NCBI GenBank assembly: GCA_047623555.1
Contig: JBLHMP010000041.1
Location: 1-32,082 of the forward strand
DNA length: 32,082 bases
Reading direction: 5' to 3'
Source: NORP181 sp047623555
GTDB taxonomy: Bacteria; Pseudomonadota; Alphaproteobacteria; Rhodobacterales; Rhodobacteraceae
The translations under genes and the position numbers were made by a program. A model generated the notes under the pieces. It did no database searches, had not been told where the DNA came from, and saw nothing but the letters and a program-made list of their open reading frames with translations. Numbering within the stretch: the stretch's first letter is position 1; every line of letters starts with the position of its first letter. Positions 1 through 6,268 of the stretch are shown one piece after another.

Positions 1-28
1 GCGCTCTAACCAACTGAGCTAAGGCGGC
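1..28 (-). tRNA. tRNA gene, 5' part only (cut by window edge)
   Basis: Read on the minus strand from position 28, the sequence has the form of a tRNA 5' half: a seven-base acceptor strand (GCCGCCT), T8 and A9, then a D-arm with the GCTC and GAGC stem halves closing the loop AGTTGGTTA. The anticodon, T-arm and 3' acceptor lie beyond the window, so the amino acid cannot be assigned. No gene is seen between this and the next gene. Confidence 0.9.
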
Positions 29-71
29 ACTGCCTGCGATTTAGACAAACTGCGGTACGAATGCAAGGGGC

Positions 72-554
72 TTACAGATCAACTCGCCAGCTTTGTTCAA
101 TCAAATCGACACCAAATGAATGCACGGACTTGCTCTCACCCAATTCCCAGCCAAATGCAGCGTATAAAGCACAGGCCGCCTTGTGGCTTTCATGGGTCCA
201 CAAAATCATATCGCGATAGCCGGACTCACGTGCAAACCCCATACAGGACTGCAGCAAACGTTTACCCAAGCCTTTGCCACGCGCAGCCGGGGTAAGCAGA
301 AACATCCGCAATTTGGCGGTTTCGCCCTTGGCCGACACGCAAAAAATACTGCCCAGGCGCTGGCCATTCTGCATGGCAATCCAGCCGCGTTCCCGCGTTG
401 GGTCATGGTCAGCGATAAAATCTGCAAGGATACCAGCCACCAACGGCCCAAACGAATCGTCAAAACCTTCTTCGCCGGCGTATATCTTGCCATGCTGTGT
501 CACCAGCCACGGCGCGTCTGCGGCTCCGAATCGGCGTAGGGTAATATTACTCAT
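72..554 (-). CDS. GNAT-family N-acetyltransferase
   Basis: This 160-residue protein has the GNAT fold signature. The acetyl-CoA pyrophosphate-binding motif RGKGLG is at residues 92-97, preceded by the strand KLRMFLL and followed by helix GKRLLQSCMGFA and the late strand DMILWTHES. The acceptor substrate cannot be read from sequence. The N-terminal part (HGKIYAGEEGFDDSF, then RERGWIA) resembles, from memory, the acetyltransferase half of MarR-GNAT fusion proteins, but no MarR domain is present and the ORF starts directly with the GNAT domain. The Shine-Dalgarno sequence is weak. It is divergent from the 64-residue gene on the plus strand, with about 78 bases between starts. That gap holds a small inverted repeat, GCTTGA-TTT-TCAAGC at 577-591. 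Confidence 0.85.
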   Translation of the reverse strand: MSNITLRRFGAADAPWLVTQHGKIYAGEEGFDDSFGPLVAGILADFIADHDPTRERGWIAMQNGQRLGSIFCVSAKGETAKLRMFLLTPAARGKGLGKRLLQSCMGFARESGYRDMILWTHESHKAACALYAAFGWELGESKSVHSFGVDLIEQSWRVDL

Positions 555-632
555 TCGCTATCAAACCCAGAACCGCGCTTGATTTTCAAGCACCTGCACG
601 ATAGCAAACTCACCTGAACCACGGAGACCGAC

Positions 633-827
633 ATGAGCATCAACACCGAAAGCGAACTTGAGGCCAACCTGCAGATCGGCCCGACCGACAAAGGCATGGT
701 CCGGATTTTTATCGAGGCCAAAGGCATCGAAGTCCCGATGGATTTTGAACCTGACGAAGCTGATGAAATTGCCGAGGAAATCCGCGCCGCCGCTCAGGCC
801 GTGCGCATCATGTCAAAAAATCGCTAA
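633..827 (+). CDS. small conserved Rhodobacterales protein (possibly DUF6324)
   Basis: A 64-residue acidic protein with no signal peptide or membrane segment. Its middle (LQIGPTDKGMVRIFIEA, then IEVPMDFEPDEADEIAEEI) reads as a short beta-strand unit followed by an acidic helix. From memory this matches a small Rhodobacteraceae family catalogued as DUF6324, function unknown; I could not check this. The ATG is well placed behind GGAGA with a five-base spacer, which supports it as a real gene despite its size. It stands alone on its strand, divergent from the GNAT gene. Confidence 0.75.
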   Translation: MSINTESELEANLQIGPTDKGMVRIFIEAKGIEVPMDFEPDEADEIAEEIRAAAQAVRIMSKNR

Positions 828-871
828 ACTGGGCCGCGTTATATCCTGACCGGGATTCAACGCGAACCCCT

Positions 872-1054
872 TTAGGTAAACACCTGCCCCGGCCCAATCA
901 GTTCGAATCCGGTGATTTCAAATTCATAAAGCGTGCTGCCGTCGGGTTTTTCGGCGCGCGCAATCAATTTGCCTTCGGGATTGTGAAATACCGCATGCGC
1001 CGTGTGTAGGGCACGATAACACCAATCGCCGTCGGGGTAATAATACTTAATCAT
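872..1054 (-). CDS. hypothetical 60-residue protein, coupled to mmcB
   Basis: A 60-residue protein rich in aromatic residues near its start (MIKYYYPDGDWCYRALH), not recognised as a named family. It looks like a compact soluble beta domain: alternating strands such as LHTAHAVFHN, KLIARAEK and TLYEFEITGFELI, with no signal peptide. Its ATG lies eight bases inside the end of the upstream mmcB gene in another frame, the usual arrangement for translational coupling, so it is probably made with MmcB. A role in the same process is inference only. Confidence 0.65.
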   Translation of the reverse strand: MIKYYYPDGDWCYRALHTAHAVFHNPEGKLIARAEKPDGSTLYEFEITGFELIGPGQVFT

Positions 1055-1514
1055 CTGTGTTGCCTTTCTCTTGTTCTAGCAGGGTCGCAATGCCCGGATC
1101 CCGCAGCGTATGCAGGCGCCGCGCCGCGTGGCTGGCAAATTTCTGCACCATCACCTTGCGTCGTGCCGGGGCCAATTTGTCTTCGGGCGCCATGCGGATG
1201 ATTTCGGCGTCATAGGCATCGGCAATGATAAGGCCGGTGCCCTGGGGCAGTAAATCGGTGGGAAATTCCATGTCCACCGCCCAGAAATAGCGGTCACACC
1301 ATTCAAGATAGCCCTGCCATTTATTGTCTGACTGAAAATCAGCACGGCTGGATTTGCATTCGATCACCCAGATTTCGCCCTTGGGTCCAAGCCCCATAAC
1401 ATCGACACGCAGCCCCCGTGATGGCACGAATTCCTCAATGGAAACAAAGCCGTGACTACGCAAATGCCGCGCCACTCCTCGGGCGAGTTTCTGTCCGGGT
1501 TGCATATCTTTCAT
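1047..1514 (-). CDS. mmcB: MmcB-family DNA repair putative endonuclease
   Basis: A 155-residue protein of the MmcB family, alphaproteobacterial putative nucleases named from a mitomycin C sensitivity phenotype in Caulobacter. It carries a PD-(D/E)xK-like core: the strand RVDVMGLG with Asp38, then IWVIECKSS with Glu52 and Lys54, which would ligate the metal ion. WQGYLEWCDRYFWAVDMEFP and GLIIADAYDAEIIRM are further parts typical of the family. The start is supported by GGGGGAG four bases upstream. The gene overlaps the downstream 60-residue gene by eight bases. A role in DNA damage repair is family knowledge; the substrate is not known from sequence. Confidence 0.85.
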   Translation of the reverse strand: MKDMQPGQKLARGVARHLRSHGFVSIEEFVPSRGLRVDVMGLGPKGEIWVIECKSSRADFQSDNKWQGYLEWCDRYFWAVDMEFPTDLLPQGTGLIIADAYDAEIIRMAPEDKLAPARRKVMVQKFASHAARRLHTLRDPGIATLLEQEKGNTDD

Positions 1515-1581
1515 CAGGCTCCCCCATCACACTGCCTAACGTGAACAATTCGTGAACATAATGCAAGGCGGCATTTTCCCC

Positions 1582-1630
1582 TTTACCTGATACCAAACGG
1601 TTTCATATATAAATAATACCAAACAGTATC
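1582..1630 (+). promoter_or_regulatory. promoter with two ArsR-type operators
   Basis: Two copies of a 16-bp imperfect palindrome of form GATACC-N4-GGTATC lie before the ArsR gene: GATACCAAACGGTTTC at 1589-1604 and AATACCAAACAGTATC at 1615-1630, 26 bp centre to centre, both with core AAAC. A plausible promoter (TTTACC at 1582-1587, TATATA at 1606-1611, 18-bp spacer) would place the first copy in the spacer and the second over the transcription start, as expected for autorepression. The repeats are seen directly; their role is inferred. Confidence 0.6.
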
Positions 1631-1644
1631 ACAAGTGAAGAGCC

Positions 1645-1974
1645 ATGACAGACACCCTTCAACCCGCCTTTCGCGCCCTAGCAGACCCAACGCGGCGCGC
1701 GATTTTGCACATGCTTGGCGATCGCGACATGACCATTGCCCAAGTCTCCGATCATTTTGACATGACCCGCGCGGCGGTGAAAAAACACCTGACCGTGTTG
1801 AAAGAGGGCGACCTGATCACGGTGCGTACCAAAGGGCGCGAACGCATCAACACATTACACGCGGCGGGCATGAAACCTGTCACTGATTGGTTGAATTTCT
1901 TCGACCAGTTCTGGGATGAAAAACTGGCGGGCCTAAAAGATGCCATTGAAAACAAGGATATCTCAAATGACTGA
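1645..1974 (+). CDS. ArsR-family winged-helix transcriptional repressor
   Basis: A 109-residue ArsR/SmtB-type regulator. The opening FRALADPTRRAILHMLGD is the typical first helices. MTIAQVSDHFDMTRAAVKKHLTVLKEGDLI is the helix-turn-helix and TVRTKGRERINTL the beta-hairpin wing. No cysteine-based metal site (such as ELCVCDL) is present, so it is unlikely to sense metals. It belongs to the subgroup paired with SRPBCC/AHSA1 proteins, whose ligand is usually unknown. The two palindromes upstream are likely its own operators. Its stop overlaps the next start by eight bases, so the two genes are translated together. Confidence 0.88.
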   Translation: MTDTLQPAFRALADPTRRAILHMLGDRDMTIAQVSDHFDMTRAAVKKHLTVLKEGDLITVRTKGRERINTLHAAGMKPVTDWLNFFDQFWDEKLAGLKDAIENKDISND

Positions 1975-2389
1975 CACCATATTGCACAAAACCATCTATC
2001 TGAATGCCACGCCCGATCAAGTCTGGGAATACCTAACCGAGCCGGACAAGCTTGGCATTTGGTTTCACAAACCCAAAACCACCCTGACCCAAGGCGGGCC
2101 GATGGAAATGTTTGGTGCTGAAAGTGGCGATAGGTTGATGTGGGGCACGGTGAATGTCGCCCGCAAACCTGAATACCTTGAATACACCTTCACCATCAAA
2201 CCCATGGGCGACGCGATCAGCTTGGTGAAATGGACGCTAGCCCCCATTCCCGGTGGCACCCGTCTGTCGCTGGAACATTCCGGCCTGCCACAAGGTGCCG
2301 ATGCCTTTGGCCTGACGCTGTCGCTGGACAAAGGCTGGGATGAACACATCTCCCGGATGCGCGCGTCGTTGCACAACACCGAAACCTGA
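1967..2389 (+). CDS. SRPBCC / AHSA1-like domain protein
   Basis: A 140-residue single-domain protein of the START/SRPBCC superfamily (Aha1 C-terminal-like). It begins ILHKTIYLNATPDQVWEYLTEPDKLGIWF and contains the strands PEYLEYTFTI and GGTRLSLEHSGLP, ending with the long helix GWDEHISRMRASL that closes the hydrophobic cavity. I place the start at the ATG eight bases before the end of the ArsR gene, because the upstream in-frame ATG would add residues not seen in the family. Pairing with an ArsR regulator is common and suggests binding or processing of a small hydrophobic ligand, but the ligand is not identifiable. Confidence 0.85.
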   Translation: MTDTILHKTIYLNATPDQVWEYLTEPDKLGIWFHKPKTTLTQGGPMEMFGAESGDRLMWGTVNVARKPEYLEYTFTIKPMGDAISLVKWTLAPIPGGTRLSLEHSGLPQGADAFGLTLSLDKGWDEHISRMRASLHNTET

Positions 2390-2410
2390 GCTGATAAAAC
2401 CTGACAGGCC

Positions 2411-2439
2411 TTGTCGCCCCCGCCGCGTGCACCTATGTA
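2411..2439 (+). promoter_or_regulatory. candidate sigma-70 promoter for 6S RNA
   Basis: TTGTCG at 2411-2416 and TATGTA at 2434-2439 are separated by 17 bases, and would start transcription near 2445, close to the first base of the RNA's closing stem. The boxes are imperfect, so the call leans on the position relative to the RNA. Confidence 0.45.
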
Positions 2440-2443
2440 TAAG

Positions 2444-2607
2444 ACGTGGCGGGTTCTGCCCTGCTTGTGAACGGTAGCATTCCGGAGCCTTAAATTTATC
2501 CTAGGGAGCTGGCTCTGTTCGGATCCTGGTCCGATTACCTGGCGCCCACCTGTACACACAGGTCCCCGGGAATCAATCCACACGGTTGTTTGGTGGTCCC
2601 GCCACAC
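2444..2607 (+). ncRNA. ssrS: 6S RNA (RNA polymerase-binding regulatory RNA)
   Basis: This intergenic stretch of about 160 nt has the layout of 6S RNA. A GC-rich closing stem pairs GTGGCGGG (2446-2453) with CCCGCCAC (2598-2605). There is an inner rod that includes ATTCC/GGAAT, and an apical hairpin TCGGA/TCCGA (2519-2534). A small hairpin ACCTGT-ACAC-ACAGGT (2548-2563) lies on the 3' side of the central region, where many 6S RNAs have one. GCCTTAAA (2487-2494) matches a motif I recall from E. coli 6S RNA. 6S RNA mimics an open promoter and sequesters housekeeping holoenzyme in stationary phase. I judged this by eye; a covariance search would settle it. It is convergent with nusB. Confidence 0.72.
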
Positions 2608-2623
2608 TTTGCTAATTTTGCCA

Positions 2624-2658
2624 GCGTTACGGCCCGTATTGATTTACGGGCTGATACG
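2624..2658. repeat. imperfect inverted repeat after the 6S RNA; rest of gap empty
   Basis: Arms of 15 bases face each other with two mismatches and one G-U around a six-base loop; the inner part is GCCCGTA-TTGATT-TACGGGC (2632-2651). No T-run follows on either strand, so it is not a classical intrinsic terminator, though it could stop or trim the 6S transcript. In the rest of the gap to the nusB stop at 2900 I see only a six-bp GGCGCG/CGCGCC hairpin at 2868-2885 and no convincing gene. Confidence 0.5.
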
Positions 2659-2899
2659 CCAAATGGCGCCCTTACAACGCGGCACTACGCTGGGCAGAAA
2701 TATCCCGTAAATGCAGGGCCATAAGGGGCAAGCGTACAAATATCACCGCAAATGGACAACGATCTTGCTGGCCATCTCGCGGGTCACCTCGGTTCAGAGG
2801 TCTGAAATCCGTTTTTCAGTGCATGGATCGCTATCGGAAACCGGTCATTTTATTGGCGTAGCCGACAGGCGCGCGCTGCCGCGCCCCATCAACAACCGC

Positions 2900-3382
2900 C
2901 TAAAATGCCTCTGGTTTGGCCTCATGCGCCATGTGGTCCAGCACAGCATTCACAAATTTGGATTCTTTGCCGTCGGGAAAAAACGCCCGCGCCACGTCGA
3001 CATATTCGGTAATCACGACCTTGGGTGGTGTGTTGCTTTGCGTCAGTTCAACCCCAGCAGCCCGGAACAATCCACGCAATGTTGGGTCAATCCGGCCAAT
3101 CGGCCATTTCGCCACCAGTCCCCGATCGGTCAGCTGGTCAATCGCCGCCTGAAAGTTCACCGCATCCTCGATCAGTTTACGAAACAGCGTGGCGTCGCCC
3201 TCCATCATCTCGTCGCCCTCAAATATCTCGCCAAAGCGATGTTCGAGGAACTCTTCGACCACCTCTTCGCTGGTCTGTGCGGTCTGTTCCATCTGGTACA
3301 GCGCCTGCACAGCATATAGCCGAGCGGCCGATTTCATCTTGCGTTTCATATTGCCGGAAACCGGCTGAGCGGTGCTGTTCAT
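2900..3382 (-). CDS. nusB: transcription antitermination factor NusB
   Basis: A 160-residue all-helical RNA-binding protein that joins NusE (S10), NusA and NusG on boxA RNA to make rRNA transcription termination-resistant. Family signatures are RLYAVQALYQMEQT in the first helix and the C-terminal block NTPPKVVITEYVDVARAFFPDGKESKFVNAVLDHMA. The start codon overlaps the ribH stop in an ATGA, the usual ribH-nusB coupling. The N-terminal tail before KRKMKSAARLYAVQAL is slightly longer than in E. coli. It is the last gene of the minus-strand ribB-ribH-nusB block. Confidence 0.96.
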   Translation of the reverse strand: MNSTAQPVSGNMKRKMKSAARLYAVQALYQMEQTAQTSEEVVEEFLEHRFGEIFEGDEMMEGDATLFRKLIEDAVNFQAAIDQLTDRGLVAKWPIGRIDPTLRGLFRAAGVELTQSNTPPKVVITEYVDVARAFFPDGKESKFVNAVLDHMAHEAKPEAF

Positions 3383-3930
3383 GCGGTGGGTGATCCATCA
3401 TTGTCGCCGGCCAACAGGTAAGAGCCGCTTGGCGGTTTGAACCCGATACCCTTGGTTTCGGCGCCCCATTTACGGCTGAGCGCGATCAGATGCAAGGCCG
3501 CAGCGGCAGCACCGCCACCTTTGTTCATCTCGCCGGTGTCGGCGCGCACTTCGGCCTGCGCACGTTTCTCAACGGTCAGGATGCCATTGCCGATGCACAG
3601 CCCGTGCAGGCCCATCATCTGGATCGCCCGGCTGCTGTCATTACACACGGTGTCGTAATGCGTCGTCTCACCCCGGATCACACAGCCAAGCGCCACGTAG
3701 CCATCAAAGTTCGACTTGCGATCGGCGATACCAATGGCGGTTGGCACCTCAAGCGCGCCGGGCACTTCGATGATATCCCATGTGCCGCCTGCTGCCTCGA
3801 TCTCGGCCTTGGCTCCGGCCACCAGATTGTCGGCGATATCTTTGTAATACGGTGCAACAACGATCAACAGCTTGACCGGTTTATCAAATTCCGCGCGGGG
3901 CAGAACGTAATGTGTTTCAGATTTGGCCAT
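3379..3930 (-). CDS. ribH: 6,7-dimethyl-8-ribityllumazine synthase
   Basis: RibH condenses 5-amino-6-ribitylamino-uracil with 3,4-dihydroxy-2-butanone 4-phosphate to give lumazine, the penultimate riboflavin step. The 183-residue protein shows the family's motifs: VPGALEVP (57-64), the loop GCVIRGETTHYDTVCN with the catalytic histidine at position 91, and the late NKGGGAAAAALHL phosphate-binding segment. The C-terminus (SGSYLLAGDNDGSPTA) runs slightly past the core fold. It lies directly after ribB (the ribB stop is one base downstream of this start codon on the plus-strand scale) and overlaps nusB by four bases, so the three are likely cotranscribed. Confidence 0.96.
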   Translation of the reverse strand: MAKSETHYVLPRAEFDKPVKLLIVVAPYYKDIADNLVAGAKAEIEAAGGTWDIIEVPGALEVPTAIGIADRKSNFDGYVALGCVIRGETTHYDTVCNDSSRAIQMMGLHGLCIGNGILTVEKRAQAEVRADTGEMNKGGGAAAAALHLIALSRKWGAETKGIGFKPPSGSYLLAGDNDGSPTA

Positions 3931-3931
3931 G

Positions 3932-5053
3932 TTAAACCTCGGTCAATATGGGACGCGTCCCGGTGATGGTCAGATCAAAGGCATCCAGGCCCAAATACCG
4001 GGTATCCGGAGAATCCGTCAGCAGGATCAGATCGCGCAGGCCCAGTTTCGACAGGATTTGCGCCCCCAGCCCGGTTTGTTTGATCGTCCGCGGGCTTTCG
4101 TCATCGGTCGCGTACAGCGCGTTGTTCGGCTGGCGGAACAGGCAGACAACACCGCGCCCTTCGGCCGCAATGAGTTCCATCGCACGGGGCAATTCACCGG
4201 CTGGCTTTGGCCCCAGCCCCAGCACATCCGACGCCTCATGCAACGCATGGGTGCGGGTCAGTACCGGCGCGTCGGTGGTGATATCACCCTTGATCAGCAC
4301 CACATGTTCAACGCCATGTGTCTGGTCGGTGAATAGACGCATTTCCCAGTCGCCACCGAATTCCGACGTCACAGCGTCGCGTGATGTTTCCACCACCAGG
4401 TTATCGTTGCGGGCGCGATAGGCGATCAGATCGGAAATTGTACCGATTTTCAGGCCGTGTTCCTGTGCAAACTCAATCAGATCCGGCAACCGCGCCATGG
4501 TGCCGTCGGCCTTCATGATCTCACAGATCACGCCCGACGGGTGCAACCCGGCAAGCCGCGCAATATCCACCGCAGCCTCGGTATGGCCAGCGCGCACCAG
4601 AACGCCACCGGGACGGGCGCGCAGCGGGAATATGTGGCCCGGTGTTGCAAGGCTTGCCATGGTGTTCTGATCGTTGATCGCGGTGGCCACGGTCAGTGCC
4701 CGGTCGCCCGCAGAAATACCCGTGCTGACACCTTCGCGGGCCTCTATCGACACGGTGAACGGCGTTTCATGGCGCGAAGAGTTGTTCACCGCCATCATCG
4801 GCAATTCCAGCCGGTCAACACGTTCCGCCGTCAACGGCAGGCAAATCAATCCGCGGCCATGTGTGGCCATAAAATTGATCGCAGCAGCGTCGGCGAATTC
4901 GGCAGCAATCACCAGATCGCCTTCGTTTTCGCGATCCTCGTGATCGACCAGAATATACATCCGGCCAGCGCGGGCTTCGTCGATAATTTCCTGCGTCGTG
5001 CTCAACGCAGAGCGCAGATCGGATTCAACAGGGCCGGGTGTTTCAAAACTCAT
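3932..5053 (-). CDS. ribB: 3,4-dihydroxy-2-butanone 4-phosphate synthase with degenerate GTP cyclohydrolase II-like domain
   Basis: RibB converts ribulose 5-phosphate to 3,4-dihydroxy-2-butanone 4-phosphate and formate. Residues about 12-212 are the intact synthase: the acidic Mg-binding loop DHEDRENEGD (37-46), HGRGLIC (65-71), SRHETPFTV (93-101) and RAGHTEAAVD (154-163). Residues about 220-373 are laid out like GTP cyclohydrolase II (TRTHALHEASDVLG, AAEGRGVVCLFRQ, TGLGAQILSKLGL) but the three zinc-binding cysteines are missing, so it is unlikely to open GTP. I start at the ATG 5053, eight bases after GAGAG; an in-frame GTG three codons upstream lacks a Shine-Dalgarno. It heads the ribB-ribH-nusB block and is divergent from the racemase-family gene. 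Confidence 0.93.
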   Translation of the reverse strand: MSFETPGPVESDLRSALSTTQEIIDEARAGRMYILVDHEDRENEGDLVIAAEFADAAAINFMATHGRGLICLPLTAERVDRLELPMMAVNNSSRHETPFTVSIEAREGVSTGISAGDRALTVATAINDQNTMASLATPGHIFPLRARPGGVLVRAGHTEAAVDIARLAGLHPSGVICEIMKADGTMARLPDLIEFAQEHGLKIGTISDLIAYRARNDNLVVETSRDAVTSEFGGDWEMRLFTDQTHGVEHVVLIKGDITTDAPVLTRTHALHEASDVLGLGPKPAGELPRAMELIAAEGRGVVCLFRQPNNALYATDDESPRTIKQTGLGAQILSKLGLRDLILLTDSPDTRYLGLDAFDLTITGTRPILTEV

Positions 5054-5099
5054 GTCGGTCACTCTCGCAGCAAGGTCTAAGGAGGCAGATAAACCACAC

Positions 5100-5122
5100 G
5101 CCGGGTGATTTCCAGACCCGGC
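5100..5122. promoter_or_regulatory. inverted repeat in the ribB / racemase divergent gap
   Basis: GCCGGGT (5100-5106) and ACCCGGC (5116-5122) form a perfect seven-bp inverted repeat with a nine-base loop, about midway between the two divergent starts. It could be an operator, or a hairpin in the ribB leader. It superficially recalls part of an FMN riboswitch but lacks the rest of that structure. No promoter boxes are clear here. Confidence 0.35.
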
Positions 5123-5198
5123 GCGACCGGATCAGGACTGGACGCGGCGTCGCGACAGCGATTAGCCTCTGATGAGCTTACAAATGAGGGGGCACAAT

Positions 5199-6230
5199 AT
5201 GCGTATGTCGCGGATGATTACAGCTGTCGAGGCCCATGCCGAGGGCGAACCGGGTCGGGTGATCACCGGTGGTATGCCGCATATGCCGGGCGCCACGGTG
5301 TTTGAGAAAATGCAATGGATGCAGACACATGTCGACGATGTGCGGCTGTTAATGCTGCGCGAACCACGCGGCATGCCGGCGCTGTGCTGTAATGTGATTG
5401 TGCCGCCCTGTGATCCACGCGCCGATGCCGGATTTATCATTATGGAGCAAACCGAATACCCGCCGATGTCGGGCAGCAATACCATTTGCGTGGTCACCGT
5501 TTTGTTGGAAACCGGGATCATTCCGATGATCGAGCCGATAACCGAACTGGTTTTAGAGGCCCCCGCCGGGCTGATAGCGGTGACCGCGACATGTCGCGAC
5601 GGCAAGGTCACACAGGTAAAATTCCGCAATGTGCCCGCCTTTGCGGTGCATTTGGATGCCGCAATCGAGGTGCCGGGCTATGGCCCCGCTGTGGTCGACG
5701 TGGCCTGGGGCGGCATGTTCTTTGTCATCGCCGAGGCGGCGCAATTCGGGCTTGATCTGCTGCCAGAGAACGGAGCCGCAATCGTACGCCTGTCCGAAGC
5801 CCTGCGCGCCGCCGCCGCTGAAAAATTGCCGGTAGTGCACCCAGAAAACCCGGCGATCACCGGTCCAACGATCTCGCAACTCACAGCGCCGCCGATAACG
5901 CCGGGCACAGATGGCCGTGGGGCGATCACGGTGTCCACCGGGGCGCAAAGCGGTATTCTGGATCGCTCGCCCTGCGGCACCGGAACCTGCGCCAAGATGG
6001 CAGTGTTACATGCCAAGGGGCTGTTAGCGGTCGGTCAGGATTTTGTGAATGCGGGCCCGTTGGGAACAACGTTTACCGGGCGCATCATAGACACCACTCA
6101 GGTCGGCCCCTACCCTGCAATTGTGCCGACATTGTCCGGACAGGCGTGGATATACGGCACCTCAAACTACATGGTTGATCCGTCAGATCCGTTTCCCCAG
6201 GGTTTTACCATCGGTGACATCTGGGGCTGA
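5199..6230 (+). CDS. proline racemase / hydroxyproline epimerase-family protein, Ser-Cys type
   Basis: A 343-residue member of the cofactor-free proline racemase superfamily. These enzymes remove and replace the alpha proton with two opposed residues. Here the first is serine (Ser91 in PPMSGSNT) where proline racemase and 4-hydroxyproline epimerase have cysteine; the second is Cys259 in DRSPCGTGTCA. Ser/Cys members exist, and their activities on 4- and trans-3-hydroxyproline vary, so I do not name a substrate. The start at 5199 is chosen because GAGGGGG lies six bases upstream; an earlier in-frame ATG at 5172 has none. The gene sits alone on the plus strand between ribB and the ribE block, with no transporter or hydroxyproline catabolic genes next to it. 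Confidence 0.88.
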   Translation: MRMSRMITAVEAHAEGEPGRVITGGMPHMPGATVFEKMQWMQTHVDDVRLLMLREPRGMPALCCNVIVPPCDPRADAGFIIMEQTEYPPMSGSNTICVVTVLLETGIIPMIEPITELVLEAPAGLIAVTATCRDGKVTQVKFRNVPAFAVHLDAAIEVPGYGPAVVDVAWGGMFFVIAEAAQFGLDLLPENGAAIVRLSEALRAAAAEKLPVVHPENPAITGPTISQLTAPPITPGTDGRGAITVSTGAQSGILDRSPCGTGTCAKMAVLHAKGLLAVGQDFVNAGPLGTTFTGRIIDTTQVGPYPAIVPTLSGQAWIYGTSNYMVDPSDPFPQGFTIGDIWG

Positions 6231-6231
6231 G

Positions 6232-6268
6232 GCGTAGGGTGGGTGAAAACCCACGCTTTGCGCTACGC
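6232..6268. repeat. REP-like palindrome / bidirectional terminator candidate
   Basis: The 37 bases between two convergent genes form nested inverted repeats. The inner hairpin GTGGGTGAAAACCCAC (6239-6254) has a six-bp stem and GAAA tetraloop. The outer arms GCGTAG (6232-6237) and CTACGC (6263-6268) also pair. It abuts both stop codons. The GTAGGGTGGGT start resembles widespread REP-type elements. It may end transcription from both sides. Confidence 0.6.

Noticed and set aside
2065..2607. 180-codon minus-strand frame across the SRPBCC gene and 6S RNA
   Set aside because: It runs antisense through a conserved protein and a structured RNA; no family resemblance.
2711..3319. 202-codon plus-strand frame through the nusB region
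   Set aside because: Two thirds of it is antisense to nusB and no ribosome-binding site precedes it.
4457..5080. 207-codon open frame antisense to ribB
   Set aside because: Overlaps the conserved synthase domain of RibB; Arg/His/Gln-rich with no motif.
5100..5122. Possible FMN riboswitch before ribB (GGGTG...ACCCGGCG resemblance)
   Set aside because: Only one short arm pair resembles the element; the resemblance is on the plus strand, opposite to ribB, and the other conserved RFN arms, including the AGTCTGGATG-like motif, are absent.
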